In this document: positions 23,286 to 35,315 of the stretch, in pieces | How positions within the stretch are numbered: position 1 is the stretch's first letter | Layout: each line of letters starts with the position of its first letter | DNA from: Protostelium mycophagum | Taxonomy: Eukaryota; Evosea; Variosea; Protosteliida; Protosteliaceae | DNA length: 52,033 nucleotides | Assembly: GCA_002081555.1 (NCBI GenBank) | Contig: MZNV01001214.1 | Span: forward strand, 1 to 52,033 | Direction: 5' to 3' | Notes under the pieces: model-generated | Seen by the model: the letters and a program-made list of their open reading frames with translations, nothing else | What the model was told of the DNA's origin: nothing | Database searches by the model: none | Translations under genes and position numbers: made by a program

Positions 23286-24365
23286 ATGGAGACACAACAA
23301 CAGAATGTTCTCTTTGGGCATATACCGATATCAGAAGAGGAGAAGAAGGAAGTCACATGGAAATTGAAGCAGACTCTTGCTGCGCATGAGGTGTCAACAC
23401 GGCCGGGACCCTTCGGCGAGCTCACTTATATAGAAGGATGGAAGGTGATCGAATTGGCCAACGAGATTTTTGGTTTCAATGGATGGAGTTGCCAGATCGT
23501 CGATGTCATCCCAGATTATGTGAGCAAATTGGTGTCGATCGTTGAAGATGCCATCTTGATGCTAATTTCTGATGCTCAGGTGGAAGAATTAAATGGTAAT
23601 TATAAAGTGGGAGTCACAGCAGTGGTCAGAGTGACTTTGAAAGATGGCGCTTATCACGAAGATGTTGGCTGGGGAAATGGAGATGATAAGCGAAAAGGTG
23701 CCGCTCTTGAGAAAGCAAAGAAGGAAGCTGTCACTGATGCGAGGAAAAGAGCTCTACGAGTTTTTGGAAACCGATTGGGAGGTTGTCTATACAACAAAAA
23801 ACACTTGGCAGAGATCAAGAAGGTCATTATTAGAGATGTAAAAACATGCTGAGTCGTGAACAGCCAACCACAGCGGAACAGAAACCGATCATCAAAAATG
23901 AGACGAATCAAACACAGGAGATACCAAGACCAACAACTGCCACAAACCCACAACAACTACAAAATCAACAAGTAAAACAAGAAGGAACGCCACAGACAGT
24001 AAGTCATTGCAAATACTTCGTTGCACAGAACAAAAATTGCAATAATAAATAAATATTATCCAGTTTGTAAAGCCAGACTACAACGTACCAGCTTTGGCAA
24101 AGGCGCCAAGGGGACAACCTCATGCGCAACCTCTTCCATCTTCACAGACATTAGCAGGACAGAATGGGTTCTCACAAGCTACCCCAATACCTGGAAGTCA
24201 GCAGCTCAATCCTTATGATGATGATCTGATGGGCGATGATGCAGGTGAGCTCCTCGGCTCTTTTCTGCTCTTAAACTCTTCACAGATGCATTGTTTGACG
24301 ATCTGATGATGATCGCCAAGGACAAAGATATAATATCACCAGAGAAGAGGCCAAGATTAGTATAG
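23286..24365 (+). CDS. RAD52: RAD52-type recombination mediator / strand-annealing protein
   Basis: The start at 23286 gives METQQQNVLFGHIP. The conserved DNA-binding domain has STRPGPFGELTYIEGW, ANEIFGFNGWS, VTLKDGAYHEDVGWGNG, KKEAVTDARKRALRVFGN and RLGGCLYNK. An in-phase 66-nt intron (gtgagc at 23520 to gctcag) sits inside the domain and could be misread as coding because it has no stop. The C-terminal part is low-complexity Q/P/N, as in other RAD52 proteins, and ends with acidic DALFDDLMMIAKD-like residues before TAG at 24363-24365. In the family, RAD52 anneals single strands and loads RAD51 during double-strand break repair. The start lies 79 bp from CDC123. Confidence 0.95.
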
Positions 24366-24512
24366 TAAATAAATTGTCGATATAGAGGACACATTGTACC
24401 GCTCTGTATGAGGTTGCGAGAGAAGAATAAACGTTTTGTAGATGGTCCAGATGGCTAAAAATAGAATCGAACGATCAGATTCAAGTTTATGAAATTGCGA
24501 ATGTATTCAGAG

Positions 24513-26097
24513 TTAACTCCATTTGCTGTTTGGGTTGGGATTCTTGGCCTGTTCTGCGGCAACTCTCTCCTTTACTTCTGCAAGATACTTCTGTTCTTCC
24601 TCGTAAATCGGTCTGAATTGTTGCTTGGCGTATTTCTACAACGCGTCAGAGTTCAAGACATCGTAATCGTGACATCATGTCGTGATATCTCGAGCCTCAC
24701 CTCTTCAGAGAAATAACCCACAAGAATCATTCTGTTGTTGAACTTTCTTCCTCCCAATTTGCTGTGTGCGTATGCCGCTTCCTCTTTTGTGGTGTATTCA
24801 ACAAATGCCTGTGACGAATCAGATATTTCACGGAAATGTCTGAAAATCCGACGAAATCTCCTCACTCTTCCGACGCACCAGGAATGGTGTGGGGGGGCAC
24901 GTCCCTCTGGGTCAGGCGGGGGTGGCTTCACCATGAAGACAGACAACACCTGCCTTCATTCAGCATGATCATCACAACATCTCCCTCACGTTTCCGTAGC
25001 GCTTGACCTCTTTGGTCACATCATCCAGCGTGAAATGATAGTTTTCATCATCTTGCAATTCGGTGATCGATGCAACGTTAAACAGCTGCAATATCCTGGT
25101 GGGGTTGTTATCCTCTGTAATATTCAATTGGACGAGCGCTGCAGCTGCAGGGATGGGCATCTGTGTGTTTAAAAAGTTTAAGGCGCTGGGGTTTCTTAAC
25201 AGTGTGGTGTCTTGGGAGTTTTGCTGCTGTTCTTGTGCAGCCTTCTCTGCAGCCTCCTCCTCTGGAGACTTGAAGTCTCTGGGTCTTCTGACCTGCATGA
25301 ATTCTCAGGGAAAAGTCGAAGAAAAGTCGTGAGAATTTCAGGGAAAAGAGAGTGAATATTCCATGAAAAATCGAAGAAAATGCGGAGGAATTTACCTTGA
25401 GTGAATAGTTGTGAAGAGTGATACCATCAAAAGCCATACCAGCAGTGGCATCCTCTGCATGATGGAAATCCAAGAAGGCAAATCCTTTGTCTCTGTTGAA
25501 CTGCACCGCAGCGACGGGTGTCTGACTGGCCTCTTTAGTGACACCAGCAGCGAACATAGCAGTATTGAAAAACTCGGACAACTCTCCCTCTACAATATTA
25601 GGTGGGATATTACCAACGTATAAGCGTTTAGCTTGTCTGTGATTGATCAGTGTATGAAAACAACAGATATGAAATCGAGCACTTAAAGCGGAATACGGTC
25701 ATTCGTTTATCTTGAATGGAGAAACTCACCTTGACATATGAGGATTCATTCCTCCAGGCATTAAAGAATAGTCTAATTGATCGTCCGGGCGATTATCGAA
25801 ACCTGGGGGAGGTTGATCCCAAAGACTCTTCTTTTTTCTTGGTGGTTTTGGTTGTTCTGGCTCTGGTGTCCTCGAACGCTTGCGTTGTTCTCTACCTTCA
25901 TCTCTTCCACGATCTCTGTCTCGATCACGGTAGTCTCTATCAGACCGACGGTCGTCTCTTCCACCTCTATCATCTCTACGGCCTTCTGAATATCTATCCC
26001 TCCTATCGTCTCTATGATCCCTTGCTCCTCTATCCCTGCCGTCACCTCTATATCCTCCCTGTCCTTGAGGATAGTTATAGTCGGGAGGCCCTTGCAT
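24513..26097 (-). CDS. U2AF2: U2AF large subunit (U2AF65) lacking RRM2
   Basis: The N-terminus is an RS/RD-rich region (many RD, RR and DR pairs) followed by a UHM-ligand motif KKKSLWDQPPPGFD, the site that binds the small subunit. RRM1 is clear: LYVGNIPPNI (RNP2) and KGFAFLDF (RNP1), ending KVRRPRDF. The next exon is an A/E/Q-rich linker of about 65 residues that leads straight into the C-terminal UHM: ILQLFNVASITELQDDE, KRYGN joined to VLSVFMVK, AFVEYTTKEEAAYAH and the R-x-F signature in GRKFNNRM. The expected RRM2 (family motif around KLFIGGLP) is absent from the single continuous exon between them. A C-terminal helix follows, ending NPNPNSKWS. In the family, RRM1 and RRM2 bind the polypyrimidine tract and the UHM contacts SF1/SF3B1. 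Confidence 0.92.
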
Positions 26098-26217
26098 CCT
26101 CGTGATATGATGATCTGTATGAAACGGCAGAAAACAACAAACAATTATTTATCACGTAATAAATAAAAAAGGAAAAAAAACTCTCAGAGATTTTATCAAA
26201 CGAACAGAAGGACGATC

Positions 26218-29200
26218 TCATTGTATGTTGAACAATGTCTTCAGCTTCTTCAACAACCTGACGTCATCAGGAGTGACTTCGTCCTTGAAGTGTTCCTTCA
26301 GTGTGTCGATTGACTCTCTTGAGATCTGGGACACAATCTCATCTTGAAGCTCGAAATGTCGGCCAAACACCTGTTCATCTTGTCAGCATGACGTCTAAAC
26401 ATTTTCTTTTGATCATGTAATAGCGACATCATCTTCATCACGACAAATAGACCTTGTGTTGTGCGTCTACTGTGGGCATCTCAATCTTGACGGCGACTTG
26501 TGATGCTTGTTTGGCCTCAGTGATGGCTTTGTGATCTCTCTCAATACCGGTGACCTTTCCGAGGTAGCAGAACTGCAATCAATGAGTTACGTAACGATGA
26601 CGTCATCACCCACCCCTTGGGCGGGGACACAGAGGGGTGTTCCGATTCTGAGTGTTCCATCAACAACGTCGACACCGAGAACGATCGGGTTGGTCTTGTT
26701 GAATACATACTGTGCTCCGGCAATCTTGAGTCTACATTCTTTAGAGACACCAAAAAGACAATACGAACCTGCATGGGAAGACAGCTTGTGGAGCAGCAGC
26801 GTCCTGCTGAGCCTTGTTAAACTCCTCGAGGTAGTGTGTGAACTGATCGAAGAGATGGTAGATGATCTCAGCGGTGAAGATGCGCACACCCAAGTCTTCA
26901 GCGTGGTCAGAAACGTCCTTGCCGAGCTTGACGTCGAAAGCCAAGATGACGGCATATCTACAACCAGTCAGTTCTATTTTTAGATTGAAGACTCACTCTT
27001 TGTGCTTGTCCAGCATGACTGAAGCGGCGGTGACGTGCTTCTTACTGATGGGACCGACGTTAATACCCGCGACAGGGATCTTAGACTCTTTCAAGAACTC
27101 CAAGAGGGCCTCGAGAGAACCCAGTGTAGATGCTTGCACGAAGACTCCAACCTTTTGGACTTCAAAGCGGGATCTGAGGGCGTCGAGATCCTTCATGACT
27201 TCTCTCTGTAGAGGATGAGCATGACTTTGGCGAATACACTTGTCTGCTCCAGTGCGATATTTGATGATTTTATTCATGAGATGAAGCTACAAACTCACCT
27301 TCATGGCGTCCAAGTCGTCATCAGGACCGCACACCAATAGAGTGGAACCAGCAACGGCCTGTTCCAAATGAGGAGCACTGATCTTGACTCCCTGAGAAGC
27401 TCTGATGCTCTTGTGATGAACGTAATGTCCCTGCGGATGTCATTAATGAAACGTTTGATGACGCCATACCTTGACACGGATCTCCTTCATGGCGTCGGGG
27501 GTGAGGAGGGCACGAATATTTGTGACGATGGCGCCATCAAAACCGCAGACCACGATCTGATCTCCTTCATGCAACACACCATTGACAAGAATGACATCAA
27601 TAGTGTATCCTAATCCTTCCACCATCTTGACCTACACAACACTCAATTTTACAGATTCAAATGAATTTGACAGGTTCAAAGAGGATATAGACGAACCTCA
27701 AGCACGGTACATTGCAATCTCTCGAGACTGAGCAGTCTTTGGGACATGAGATTCTGTGTCAGCTGCACCAACAACATGAGCATGTCAGGGATACCCTCTC
27801 CTGAAATGGCAGAAGTGGGGATAATGTTGACGAATTTCTTGTGATCTTTGTTCTTATAGTAAGGTATAACGTTCAGTCCCTTTTCTGCGAAGAAAGTGGT
27901 GACGTCACGGATCTTCTCTTCGTACTCTGCGACGACAGATTTGTCTTGTAGTTTGAGGGCCTCCTGTATGGGTGTGTTGCTGCATGCTTTCCAGCCGTAA
28001 ATACGATCCACCTTGAATAGATTGAGAAGGCGATGATTGTAAGTGTGCTGCCGCTTGTTTTTGCGAATACAAGGAAATCGTTAGTCGATTCTGCAGCTTT
28101 GCTGTGGTTATTTAATTGTTCTAGTTGTTACAACGAAGTTGTGATGGATGATGCTGGTCTAAAAATAGATCCAATACAATGTGGTCTTTGAACCATAATT
28201 ACCTTGTTCAAAGCGACAACGAATGGAGTCTTTCTCTTCTTCAACATTTCGAGTGATTCCACAGTTTGTTTCTCCATTTTACCGGCTGTGATATCTTGTA
28301 CGAGCACTGCGATATCACAAAGTGAAGAACCTCTTGATCTCAAATTGCTGAAACTCTCGTGACTGCTTTTTGTCAGATTTTTCGTGATTGTAAATTGTGA
28401 TATTTAATTTTTTTGGTAAATGTTTTAAAACGTGTTAAAATCGACTTTTTTAAAATTTAAAATGTACCCTGGTGTGTCAATAATAAGAAGTCCAGGCACC
28501 ATGACCTTAAGGTGAACAGACGCTTTGATGCGACTCGTCAGCTCTCTCAACTTATCCATGGGGAAGAATGTAGCTCCTAAGAGCTTTTCAGAATTTAGAT
28601 TTCGCAAAAAAACTGACCGATCTGTTGTGTGATACCACCAGCTTCTCCGAGCTGCACGTTGGTCTTTCTGATCTTGTCCAAAAGTTTTGTCTTTCCGGTA
28701 TCGACGTGTCCCAACACACAACAAATGGGGGATCTGAGTGATTCTCCATCCTCCTCTTCCTCCTCCTTGGAATCCTCCTTAACCTCTTCCTTTGTGTTCT
28801 TCAGCACAGTCAGTACAATCACTGTTAAAAAAAGAGCCACCACAAATATTACACCCCACAAGAAACAATGTCAAATGATCACCTTGACAACAGGGGCGAC
28901 CTCGACAGGTGCCTTCTCGGCAGGTGCAGCTGGCTCGGGCTCCTCCAAAACACTCTCCCAGTCATCCAGAGGCTCCTCTTCTTTGGGCTTCTCTTGTGCT
29001 GTGGCAGGATGAGAGGGTGATCATGACGTCATCATACGTACTGGTGACAGAGGTCTCTTCCTCTTTTGTCTTCTTCTTTTTCTTGGAGTTGTAGATGACC
29101 TTTGCCTTAGCTTGTTCTCCTTCTGTAGATGGCGCTCCAGTGGCTCCAGACTTGAATAATCAGAAAAGATTATTTCAAATAAAATATCAATCATTTCAAC

Positions 29201-30248
29201 ATGATCAATCCATCCACTACAACAGTGTATACACTCACCGGTGGTAAATTGGCGCCCAAACCGAGTCTCTGTCTGGCCAAGGCCAGTTGTTCCTCCTTTT
29301 GTCTCTTCTCCTTCTCTATTTTCTTTTCCTTGTCTTTAACCTTCTTTTCTTCCTTCTTCTTTTGTTTGATGGCATCTTCCTCTTCCTGTCTCTGTCTCTC
29401 TATCTCTTCCTGGAAATATTAAGACAATGAATCATAAAAATAAATGTTTTATATTTCTGATGTCGATCGCTGCAGTGGGTGGTGAAAATTTGTAAAAAGA
29501 AATTTGTGAAACTTACCTCTGCAGCAATACGAGCGAGTCTTTCCTCCTCCAGCTTGGCAATTCTCTCTTCTTCTTCTTGTTTCGCTCTGATGGCGGCGGC
29601 AACAGAAGCACTGATACCTTTTGATCATATCAGAATGATCTCACAGAAAAATAATCAAACAAAGAAAAAAAAAGAGTTTAGAATGGAGAGAGCACTGACC
29701 TCCCTTCTTCTTCACGGGAGCCTTGGCAGCGGGCTCAGGGGCCTTCTCTGGAGCAGCCTCCTTTTTCCCCTTTTTCTTCTTCTTACCAGTGAGATTGAGC
29801 TCTCCTCCTGCATTTTCCTCACCTAATCCAAAATGAGTTTTGATGCTCGATAATAATTACAATTTAGACACTGACCTTCTCCAGAGGGCTCAGCAGGTTC
29901 TTCCTTCTGTTCAACAGGAGCAGCCGCAGCTGGCTTGGCTGCCTTTTTCTTTTTCTTCTTACCCTCTAAATTCAATGACTCCACTTGAGCTGTGACATCC
30001 TCCTCTCCATCTGAGTATGATTCAGTATCACACAGATTTTGAAATTGAAAAGACCACCATCCTCAACGGGCTTGGATTCAGTCTTCTTTGACTTAGGGGC
30101 TGCTGACTTCTTAGGAGCGGGTGCATCTACCTCTTCCTCCTGCATAGATGTGAATGGGTAATTCACATTACTCTCCTACTTCTTGTGCTGCTTCATCGCC
30201 TGCTGCAGTATCCCAGTAATCGTCTTTCTGGCGGTTCTTCTTACCCAT
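26218..30248 (-). CDS. EIF5B: eIF5B, translation initiation factor GTPase (IF2-like)
   Basis: eIF5B joins the ribosomal subunits at the end of initiation. The start at 30248 ([13 protein letters not shown]) opens a long lysine/glutamate-rich N-terminal region typical of the eukaryotic factor. The G domain has [17 protein letters not shown] (P-loop), [10 protein letters not shown] (switch I), IIDTPG (G3), VVALNK (G4) and [11 protein letters not shown] (G5). Domain II and the IF2 core follow: [69 protein letters not shown] and [14 protein letters not shown]. The last part is [15 protein letters not shown], with [10 protein letters not shown] at the end. About a dozen introns are present. The gene appears complete and unremarkable. 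Confidence 0.95.
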
Positions 30249-30424
30249 CTCTTTAATTAATTGACAGATCGAATGTGGAAGATGATACCCTGTCTTTTCC
30301 TGGTCCGTTCAGAGAAAGAGTATACATTTGGAAAACTACAACGATAAAATTCTCATTAAAAATCACCAGTTTCGTCCTCAAATTTCTTCGCTGACAATTT
30401 TAACAGCTATTAATAACTACCAAG

Positions 30425-30733
30425 ATGTTCTCGTTTGTTCTGAGAAAGAGTGCTGCTGTCAAGCTATGCAAGATTTCTCTGATTCTTACTCTTGCAACAA
30501 TCAGAACCTGTTCGTCTGGAACATATTTTTCAAGCAAGAAATGCGCTGTTGTTCGTTGTGGCTGACGCCTTCGTTATGGAGATTGAGCTCTGGCACTATG
30601 GTACGAAGGGATTTCAGCTACAATCTCAATGGTTTATATGGCATTATCAGGCCTGCTGAGCAGAAAAGAAGGTGGTTGGGGTGTACCCGTCAAATGTCAA
30701 GCAAATGCCATGGCTCGCAACAAAGAAACATAA
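30425..30733 (+). CDS. Possible tiny gene, mitochondrial-type small membrane protein
   Basis: In the gap between eIF5B and the next gene, an ATG at 30425 (MFSFVLRK) can be spliced, using a gtgctg donor and an atcag acceptor near 30507, to PVRLEHIFQARNALLF. It continues through a hydrophobic segment (LLFVVADAFVMEIELW) and a second in-phase intron (gtacga at 30600 to ttatcag) to GLLSRKEGGWGVPVKC, with a stop at 30731-30733. The result is about 67 residues with a basic start and one hydrophobic helix. The first donor is weak, and a 200-codon open frame overlaps in another phase, so this is tentative. No family is recognised. Confidence 0.3.
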
Positions 30734-30817
30734 TCATCAAACGGAGGTACCATCAGTGTCTTCAGAACGAGAGATTTTCAGGATTTGGCTGGCCACCTCT
30801 GCCAGTCACCTTGAAAT

Positions 30818-33800
30818 ATGATTGGAGGGCCTCGCTCTTCGCTCAAAGTCACACATCCTACTATGGTGGATCCTCAAGCACAGGAGACACCTCCAAAGAT
30901 CGACTTTGCCTCTCTTCAGACTCATCCTGAGATCAAGCCAGACTTGCTCAATGAAATCAGAACATCTGCGAGGAACCTTTTTAAGGCAATCGGATGGAAC
31001 CGAACGAAGACAGTTTTACTTAATGAAATGGAGGTAGGTTTTACTCCTCTAAAATCACATGGATCTCGTTCCCACTTCATATATAAATGATCATACAGAG
31101 CGATAAAGAGGAAACGTCTGGAGATCAAGAAGATAAATTCATCATTGTCGAAAAACTCCACCCAGTAGCAGGTATAATGATCAAATTTTAATAGGGATTG
31201 AACTACTTATAGAAGGAAAATGCAGTCGCGTCATCGCAGAGCTGAGAGTGTCGCCGATGTTATTTGATCCTACAAAATCAGAAAAGGATTTTAGTCAAGT
31301 ACCTTGGGTCACAATATTTAGAAACAAGAAGCAATTTGAAGTCCTTCATAAAGAGGTGAATTTATTGGATAACTGAGAAATGATCATCGAATGGAAAAAA
31401 TGTTGATACACCTCAGATGGAGGAATTTGGAGATCCCCAATTACCGTCATGTTTTCCTTGGTGTGGACGATATGAGCTTCAGACACATCAACCTGCTCAA
31501 TTAAGTCAAGTGATTGAACCAGTCAGAAGAAGGGTGCAAGGATATTTTGATGTCATCATGAACGTGAAGGGAATGTTTTTGTCTGCTGCTCTGCAACACT
31601 TTATAGACCCTAATATGACAGTGAGTATTTCTTCTTCACATCTTTGTACATTTGATGAAAAGAATTGAAAGATAGCAGCCTCTTTATTTTATAGTATCGA
31701 AATTGGAAATCGTCAAAGAAGGCACAATCAAGCATAACAGTGAGTATCTTTCTGAATCATCTTAAGAAAAATTTGCCACAATTCTCCCATTGATATTGAC
31801 CGTAATGACGATGATGATATGTTCTCGATACACCTGATGACATCTCATTTTAGCCGGATTACTTGGAGTCTTTACAGACAGATGGGTCGTGCTGCACGAC
31901 AAGCACCTCATCGTCTATAGAAACAACGGAATGGGGAGAAGAGCGTTATTATCCGTTCCCCTGACATGGTCCACCATCACACCGACCTCTAAAGACGTCT
32001 TTGAGCTGAAGACTTTTGATGATCGAGGTGATTTATTTTAATGATGATCATCTGTAAAATTTCAAAGTCAAGAAAAATATTTTGAGCAACAGAAAAGACC
32101 AAATTCCTCAACATATTTCACGTTTTATTTAGAAGACAGTATTGAACATCACAGTTTTAACCTTCCGCTGCAAAGACGAAAGAGACAGAGTGGAATGGGT
32201 TCAAGCCATCCGTAACTCAAAGTCTCCGCGTCGTGCGAAGGCCGGAGGGGTCGCGACATTCCTACCGGAGATATCTGATGTACTCGTACAATCTGTATAC
32301 AAAGAATTTGATAGTATCGGGGGCTACCCCCTGGTCAGAAGTCATTCTGCGGAGAGTACCGATGACGAGGTACGCCGAATTTTCCGCGAATTTTCGTACA
32401 CTTTTCAACAAGACTTTCATGAAAGTTGACGAGATATTTCTGAGAATTGACATCGTTGTAGTGGTCGCAAGCACAAGGGGTTGGAACGTACATCAGAACC
32501 GCATCAAGTACAGCGTTAGCTCAATCACAAGATTCCGAGGAATTCCGCGACGAGAGGTGCGAAATTTCCGTGACATTTCTGAGATGACACGTTGTAGAAG
32601 CTCGACTGGACCATGGCTGACAGGGTCATTACGTATATCAAGAAGCAGATCTGACAGCAGAGGCTCGTGGATCAGCAAATTGGACTCGCCAGGAAAGAGG
32701 CGCGACAGAGTGATCTACAACCACAAAAGGCAGATAAAAGGAGGAAGTGTAGATGCCCTTATCGAGAAGTTGGGAGAAGAAGGTCAAGGTCAGATTTATA
32801 AATCATTCAGATATTGACGCGTTGTAGATGTGGACTATGCCCTCTGCTTCTTGCTGACATATAGATCCTTTACAACACCTCAGCACGTGTTCAAGTCCTT
32901 GATGGACAGATTTAAATTACACCACAGATCTATGTATGACTCTGATGCAGATCGTATCAACCCCACACAACTCAGGTGAATCTTCGTCGAAATTTCGTTA
33001 TCATTTTTCTTCGTAATGACTCTGTTTGTGGCGCAGAGCGCACAATAAATATCATGTATAAACTGATCCTCTCAGCTTTCTTCAACACCCAAACAGGTAA
33101 CCCTCATCTACAACTGCACTTTACGGCTTTGCCGTAACCAACCCGAAATAATACTTTAAAAAGTTATGAATTTCAGTAATAAAATACGAATTGTAGAATG
33201 ACGTAACATAAGGATATGCATGGTCATCGCAAAGTGGGTGGAAGTAAACATAAAGGATTTTGACGACGAACTTTCCGAGAGTTTAATCGAATTCCTGGAA
33301 AACGACCTCGAGGTGTCCCCGAGACTGAGACATCTCGCTTTCAAAATCAGAGATCAAATCAGAAAAAAAGTGTCCGCCAAACGGACGAGGTCAGGGTCGG
33401 GGTCAGAGGTGGGTGATCTACAAATCTTCTTGATTTTCACGGAAAAGTTACCGTTGCGAGTAGCAACGAAAAGTCGGAGGAGTTTTGATTATAAATTCGC
33501 ATCCTGCGAACTTGACCTTGTGCGCGATGCGATCACAAGCGACCAGATTTTCCTCTGAAGATCCTCTTAAAGATCGAATTAAACAGAATATTAATGTGTC
33601 ATAGCCCAAATCCGCCGATACAAAGTCAAGAAGTAGAAGTAGAGGCAGCTCAGCTGCTGACAACCACGAGGTAAATCACAATGTTTTTTGTTGGTGTTGG
33701 CGTGATTCAGAAAATAATAATTTATGACGAAAGAACTGACCAGTTGTAGATGAACATAATCGAATTACCTTACGCTTATAACGGGACTTTTGAACTTGTC

Positions 33801-34967
33801 GACATTTCACCGCTAGAACTCGCTAAGCAGATGGCATTGATCGGTATGTTTTCCGAATTGCAGTTCTCTATCTATTGATACAATGTCTTCCACAATGACT
33901 CGTTTTTTGCAACATCACAGAGTCTGTTTTGCAACAGCATCAGCGTTTGTCCGGCTGTGATTCTCCCACATCTCTATCTATTGTAATATTTCACAACCAC
34001 GTTTTTTAGAAAACATCTAAAAATCTGTTCAACAGCTCAGCGTTTGCACTGCGGCGGAGCCGCAGTCATTTCTGGTAGTGGTTCTCCCAAAACAACAGAA
34101 AATCCTCACAAAACACGAGAAAGCAACTAAAGATGTCAGAATCCGCAATGTTCCAAAAGATATCTCCACAAGAATGTCTGTCTGTCCAAGAGAAGGAGAG
34201 ATGTGCTCCAAACTTGACCGCCGTGACCAACCGTTTTAACAAGGTATATCTCATCTACAATCATATCTACAACGATGTTGACCCGGTCAGGTGAGTGCCT
34301 GGGTTCAAGCAGAAGTGATGCGGCCGGCTGATGCCAAAATCTGTTGTCTCATCATCACAAGATTCATCGAGATCGCAAAGGTGATTTCTCCTATCTAATG
34401 TTGTGAGAGATAGTCTGAACGATGTAGTGCTGCATGGATCTACACAACTACAACTCTTGCTTTGAGATCATGTCAGGACTTGCCAGTACACCTATTTATA
34501 GACTCAAAAAATCGTGGGCACTGCTTCCCGGCCCTGTCACCGAGCAGTACGAACAGATTCGGGAGATCTTATCTTCTGAACGGAGTTACAAAGTGTACCG
34601 AGACACACTACATTCTATACAACCTCCTTGTATCCCTTTTCTGGGGGTGTATCTGACAGATCTCGTGATGGGTGAGTTTGAGATCTCCGAGTCTTGTGAT
34701 GACGTGTGCAGTGATGGAAGGAAATCAGACTTGGCTGGAAGAGAATATTGTCAACTTCGAGAAGAATTACATGTTTTATAAGGTGACTCTTTTTTCTAAG
34801 ACATGTGCTGACATTGTCAGGTGATCAAGGAAGTGCGGCTATACCAACAGACGAGCTACAATTTCCAGAGCGAGCCGGGGCTCCGAGAGTACCTCATGGG
34901 GCTGAACGGACCGGACGAAGACGTGTTGTACAACATGTCCCTCAAACTAGAGCCCAGAAAGACGTGA
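30818..34967 (+). CDS. PX-PH-RasGEF protein (Ras guanine nucleotide exchange factor)
   Basis: This is a predicted activator of Ras-family GTPases. The start at 30818 (MIGGPRSSLKVTHP) leads to a PX-like domain (WVTIFRNKKQFEVLHKE, LPSCFPWCGR, ALQHFIDP) that would bind phosphoinositides. A PH domain follows (GVFTDRWVVLHDKHLIVYR, DERDRVEWVQAIRN). After a serine-rich linker come the REM/RasGEF_N region (GGSVDALIEKLGEEG, ALCFLLTYRSFTTPQHVFKS) and the catalytic CDC25 domain (IELPYAYNGTFELVDISPLE, QAEVMRPADAKICCLIITRFIEIAK, NYNSCFEIMSGLASTPIYRL, PCIPFLGVYLTDLVM, YQQTSYNFQSEPGLREYL). The many introns here have unusually uniform 3' ends, with a TGAC motif 8-11 nt before TTGTAG or CAG. The stop is at 34965-34967. 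Confidence 0.9.
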
Positions 34968-35315
34968 GGATAGTGTATAGTGAATAGACCTTGTTAAGAA
35001 CACCAACCTCTATTCTTCTTTGTCACGTGATACGTTCTCGGGAACAATCAACCGACACTGGTTGAAGTATAGAACATGCAAAGGATAGGCTGACTCAAGT
35101 GAACATCTACAATCCACTCAAGAAGTACTTAAAAAAATCCCACGGCCTCTTCCTTTGACTTGAGCGACATTTCGGAGGGGAGGGAAAAAAATATTGCTCG
35201 AACGTGACATATTTTATGAAGAGCGTCTGCCTATGAGAGGCTTCACGTTCCGGGCTGTCCAGTGCCATTTTTCCGAGGCTACATCCAGAGCTTCTCACTC
35301 TTAGTCGTCAGAAAG
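34968..35315. other. Intergenic region, no supported gene
   Basis: About 350 bp between two plus-strand genes. I see only short frames without motifs. The stretch presumably holds the 3' UTR of the RasGEF and the promoter of the receptor kinase. Confidence 0.5.

Noticed and set aside
24880-24900. Possible frameshift at a run of seven C in U2AF
   Set aside because: The frame without any change joins in phase across the next intron to AFVEYTTKEE, so the run is compatible with an intact gene.
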